Of a stretch of DNA of 64,000 bases, positions 52,186-64,000 are shown piece by piece. Source of the stretch: Isoetes taiwanensis (Eukaryota > Streptophyta > Lycopodiopsida > Isoetales > Isoetaceae); assembly GCA_021234155.1 (NCBI GenBank), contig JAJEKV010000062.1, positions 4,219,025 through 4,283,024 of the forward strand. Reading direction: 5' to 3'. Made by a program: the position numbers and the translations under genes. Position 1 is the first letter of the stretch. Each line of letters begins with the position of its first letter. A model generated the notes under the pieces. That model had not been told where the DNA came from. It searched no databases and worked only from the letters and a program-made list of their open reading frames with translations.

Positions 52186-55100
52186 ACAGAGAACAAAGTC
52201 TTGCGTTTACATAAATCTTAATTTATAAAACATTCCACATGTTCAATTTGCAAGTGGTCAAGCTCAGCCTCAATACCAATTATAGATTGTAACTCAGTCA
52301 TGCAAGAGATGCCACTTAAGCAAAGTATGAATATTAAATACAGAACATTTCAAGTGCAACACCTTTGTTGGCTTCTGTTTATCCTTCTCCTACTACAAGA
52401 ATTGCGCCTTCAATGGTTTAAATTTGCTATAAAGACTCCAATCTTCAGCCGTTTCTGTGAATTTTGCTTATCAAAATAATCTTTCAAAGAGGCCTTACCT
52501 AGGTTCAAGTCCCATGGCAAAGAGACAAATTGGTTTTGTGCCCAAGAAAATGGCGCATCCTACCAAAAGCTATGGCCAAAGGGAGTCTCATATAACCCCT
52601 AAATTCTGTAAATGTGATCCTCGGCTCCTTTTTGAGCTCGGCCTCCCCGGCTGCAAGTATTTTCCCTGCTTTTACCCCTACTACCACCGCCCGTTGGCTT
52701 GATATACTCTTGCAGCATTCCAGTGGCCAAGTAATTATGTCGGCGCAACTTGTGCTGGCCTGGCCTCGCTAGCCGCCCTCGCACTCCACGTAGAGCCCGG
52801 CCATCCCCGGCTGGTGAGTCAACCAATGTAAGGGTGCTCACCCTTTTTTCAATGGTTAATAAACCATTTAAATAATCCAATGCTCCCCCACCTCCACTAT
52901 ATTTATGCCAAATCTTGTCCTCACGTGTCTAAAAAAACTTATGTGAGAGCTTGTTGGCGCCTAAAAAACTTAGTTTATAGCTTGGCCTCGTTTATAGTTT
53001 GAGTTTTGCTCAATGGTCCAGGCCATAGAAAACTCCTCTTTTTCATTCATTTTTTCCCCAACCAAAATTTTGTAAAAAGCATTTAGCAACGTAATAACTT
53101 AGATGGAGAAATCATGGAACTAATTTTTTAACCAAAAAATCAAATTGGCCACATCCATACATCTAACATGTAAAGTTGGTAGCCACGTCAATGTCTGCCT
53201 ATGATGCTCTATATATTATCACAAACAAATGCATGCTATGCTTCTCTAACTAAGATTACTATAAGATCAAGCAGAAGCACAAATGGATAGGATGGATCTC
53301 TCAAAAACCATATGGAACATAACCTTGATTTGAATTGGGACGATGAAGAGCATATTGGGATAGGAGGATGAAGAGCAGATTTGGGATGCAAATTGCAAAT
53401 CGAATCAAGTTAAACCAAGTCGTCAGAAGGAAATATACTATACTATTAGAAAGACCTTTAGAATTTTAGGGCTAGCCTCGAAACAAATTCTAGAGTCCCC
53501 CACAATTGGCGATATTATATCCCTACACATGGCTAATAAAGAGCTTGGCCATGCCCTTAAAAACTTAAAATTATTGTATTTTTTAAATGGCTGCCCCAAG
53601 AAATTGCTAACGTGCACGCTATTTTGAAATGGCCATGTTCTTTGGATGAAGGTTTAGTAAATATCAAATTAGCCACTTACGATGTGAAAATAATAAGTTG
53701 GTGTTTTGAATTGGCCACTACCATTTGGTCGTAGTGAGAATGCATCCTACTCCGACTATTTTCTTAGAAAATGTAAATGTGTGGAAATTGGCCCGACGGG
53801 GCCACTAAAAAACACCTTGGAATTTGCCTTCATCCTCAATCTAATTGCTTAGACTTAGGAATCACTTCCGCCAAAACACTCAAGGAACTATTAACAATAG
53901 CATACTAGTTTCACCGTGATACCTCAAACGAATGTTTCTCCGAAAGCCTGAAGAGCAAGCCACCAACCATCCGCGGTCCCTTCTAGACTACTACATCGAT
54001 ACCCAAATTCATATCCCAAAGAGGAAATAAGACCCCAAGCAAGACAATTGCGCACTCCACGTCATAAAAATGCATTTCAAATGTAATAGAATAGAATAGA
54101 ATATGATTTTATCGTCTGAATGGTGACCAATCGCCTATTGACCCAAGTGATAAAGAGAGAGCAAAGAAAGCGATAATACCAGATTAAACCCCCCAAAGGG
54201 TTTTGGGAAAACCTTAGTAGCAATAAGGATGCCGACATATCGCAGACAGCTTATATATACAATCACAAGTACAAATTGAGGTTACTGCCTGATGCGGGGC
54301 ATAATCGAACCACAGATCCATTACCTCCCTGAGGTAACATCCTTAACAGTTCTACAGAAAGTCGTGGCTTTTCAGAAATGCAAAGTGCCCTCGGACATGT
54401 AATAGAAACCAAGAATCATAGCCCAACCCTTAACATTATTAATACACTCAAAACATAAAAAAACAAGTTGGCACACTTTATGACTTCCCAAAATGGGCAT
54501 GTCAACCATTATAAGACTATAACGTTGTAAAAAATCTATTCTATTCTATTCTATTCCTATATTTAATTGCTCCCGATTGGACCTTTACAAAGATGATGTA
54601 TAAAGATATAAGAATGCGTACAATGATACATATACCAATACGTATACTAAGCCTGGCCGTGGGACAGAAAAAAAAGACAGAAAATGGTTGAGACCTTCTA
54701 AGGACGGCACCGGCGGACAAGATTCGCATCTACTGCTCAATCGACCCAACTCACTACACTACGATTAGTAGAAGCATTGGGCTGCCTATGCTAGTTAACG
54801 GGACATTTGCCCGTGAATTTGGACTATAAAATGAATGGTGAATCCGTTCCGCAAATGTTAAGTTACTGACAATTTTCTGCGGATCAAACTCTGTATTATT
54901 GTGTTGTGGGTGGAAATTAGGGTTGGGTTGAAGCAGCCACAAAAGGATGTGGATTAATAGTAGCTCAGAAGACAGATTGTTCGAGGAAATTCAGGGGTTT
55001 CAAACTGCACTCGTTCTAGCTGAAATCCGTGGATGAGCTGCGTAGGCAGAAGCAAGAACACATTATATATCTTTTCCTTATAGTTATTTATTACCCGCCT

Positions 55101-55189
55101 GGTCTGTTTGCGCTGTGGGTCTGTTTATAAACAGCTGAACTAGTTATCAGGTACTTATTTTTCTCAGGGCTAATGGCAATTTCCTGATC
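52186..55189. other. Gene-free flank upstream of MAP3Ke
   Basis: No conserved coding frame was seen. A GGTTCAAGTCCC motif at about 52502 resembles a tRNA/SINE B box, but no A box was found. Two pentanucleotide runs lie at 54085-54103 and 54536-54557. The core promoter of MAP3Ke should lie in the last few hundred bases, but I see no decisive element. Confidence 0.5.
54085..54557. repeat. Inverted pair of (TAGAA)n / (TTCTA)n microsatellites
   Basis: An AATAGAATAGAATAGAATA run at 54085-54103 and a TCTATTCTATTCTATTC run at 54536-54557 are reverse complements about 430 bp apart. Similarity extends for a few bases into an ATTTT flank. They may mark the ends of a small element or be coincidental. 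Confidence 0.6.
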
Positions 55190-55366
55190 TTAAACCTGCA
55201 TTGTGCTTTCTGACACTACTATGTTTGAACTATAGGAAATTTTATTCGGCCAGTGTCTCTAGAAATTCTTAATCTGGAAAGGAACGGGTTACATATCAAT
55301 AATGTGGATTTCGAGGTGAATCATGAGGGCGAGCAGACTTTGTTCTCATCAGCATACTAAAGCATC
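55190..55366 (+). promoter_or_regulatory. Probable 5' UTR end of MAP3Ke
   Basis: The sequence before the start ATG has no in-frame extension. A plausible splice acceptor (GAACTATAG at about 55235) suggests that a 5' UTR intron ends here. I could not place the transcription start or a convincing TATA box. Confidence 0.3.
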
Positions 55367-63892
<8,526 letters not shown>

Positions 63893-64000
63893 GTATGTCT
63901 CTGAGCTCTTTGGCTATTATGACATAATTAATTCTCTCTAAAATTTGATTCTGGGTATTCTTGGCAAACCTTCTCTGTAAATTTATGTTTGTGTGTTTGG

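Noticed and set aside
52498..52520. A possible tRNA or SINE from the motif GGTTCAAGTCCC
   Set aside because: No A box, cloverleaf or 3' tail could be found around it.

Overview
The window is nuclear DNA of a land plant. It carries spliceosomal introns, a MAP3K-epsilon type kinase gene, Ty1/copia and CACTA transposons, and a plastid atpH fragment inside an intron. I cannot name the species.

The dominant feature is a window-scale palindrome. The fold point is near base 30,807, where a perfect 17-bp inverted repeat (30,758-30,774 and 30,840-30,856) brackets a short loop. Everything to its left (1 to about 30,757) is a badly degraded reverse complement of the right side. Landmarks matched by eye run from the centre to the edge: AT-rich spacer, repeated motif, copia element, CACTA element, 5' flank, then kinase exons 1, 7, 8, 12, 19 and 23. 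The left arm is about 0.8 times the length of the right at every distance checked. Exons, introns and transposons look equally damaged. The right arm has 23 kinase exons with no frameshift. This pattern fits an uncorrected fold-back (template plus complement) long read in an assembly better than an old biological duplication. Open reading frames in 1-30.8 kb should therefore not be taken as genes.

Right arm, region by region. 30.9-36.8 kb: repetitive DNA with degenerate minus-strand coding-like stretches and a motif repeated four times. 36.8-38.2 kb: sequence resembling a Ty3/gypsy LTR. 38.2-41.0 kb: degenerate coding-like sequence, not identified. 41.3-41.5 kb: a zinc-finger tail fragment of a LINE-type ORF2. 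41.6-44.7 kb: a broken Ty1/copia pol (protease, integrase, reverse transcriptase, RNase H), then a polypurine tract and the start of a 3' LTR. 44.7-51.0 kb: a CACTA-type element apparently inserted in that LTR, itself holding a 3-kb block of alternating forward and reverse repeats. 51.0-52.2 kb: exon-like fragments. 52.2-55.3 kb: gene-free flank.

55.4 kb to the right edge: the one intact gene, a MAP3K-epsilon (Cdc7/Cdc15-like) kinase on the + strand with 23 visible exons encoding 1,351 residues. Its last exon or exons lie beyond the window. Its long intron 14 holds the plastid insertion and a tandem duplication. I found no evidence for an undescribed biological system; the unusual signal is the giant palindrome and its probable technical origin.
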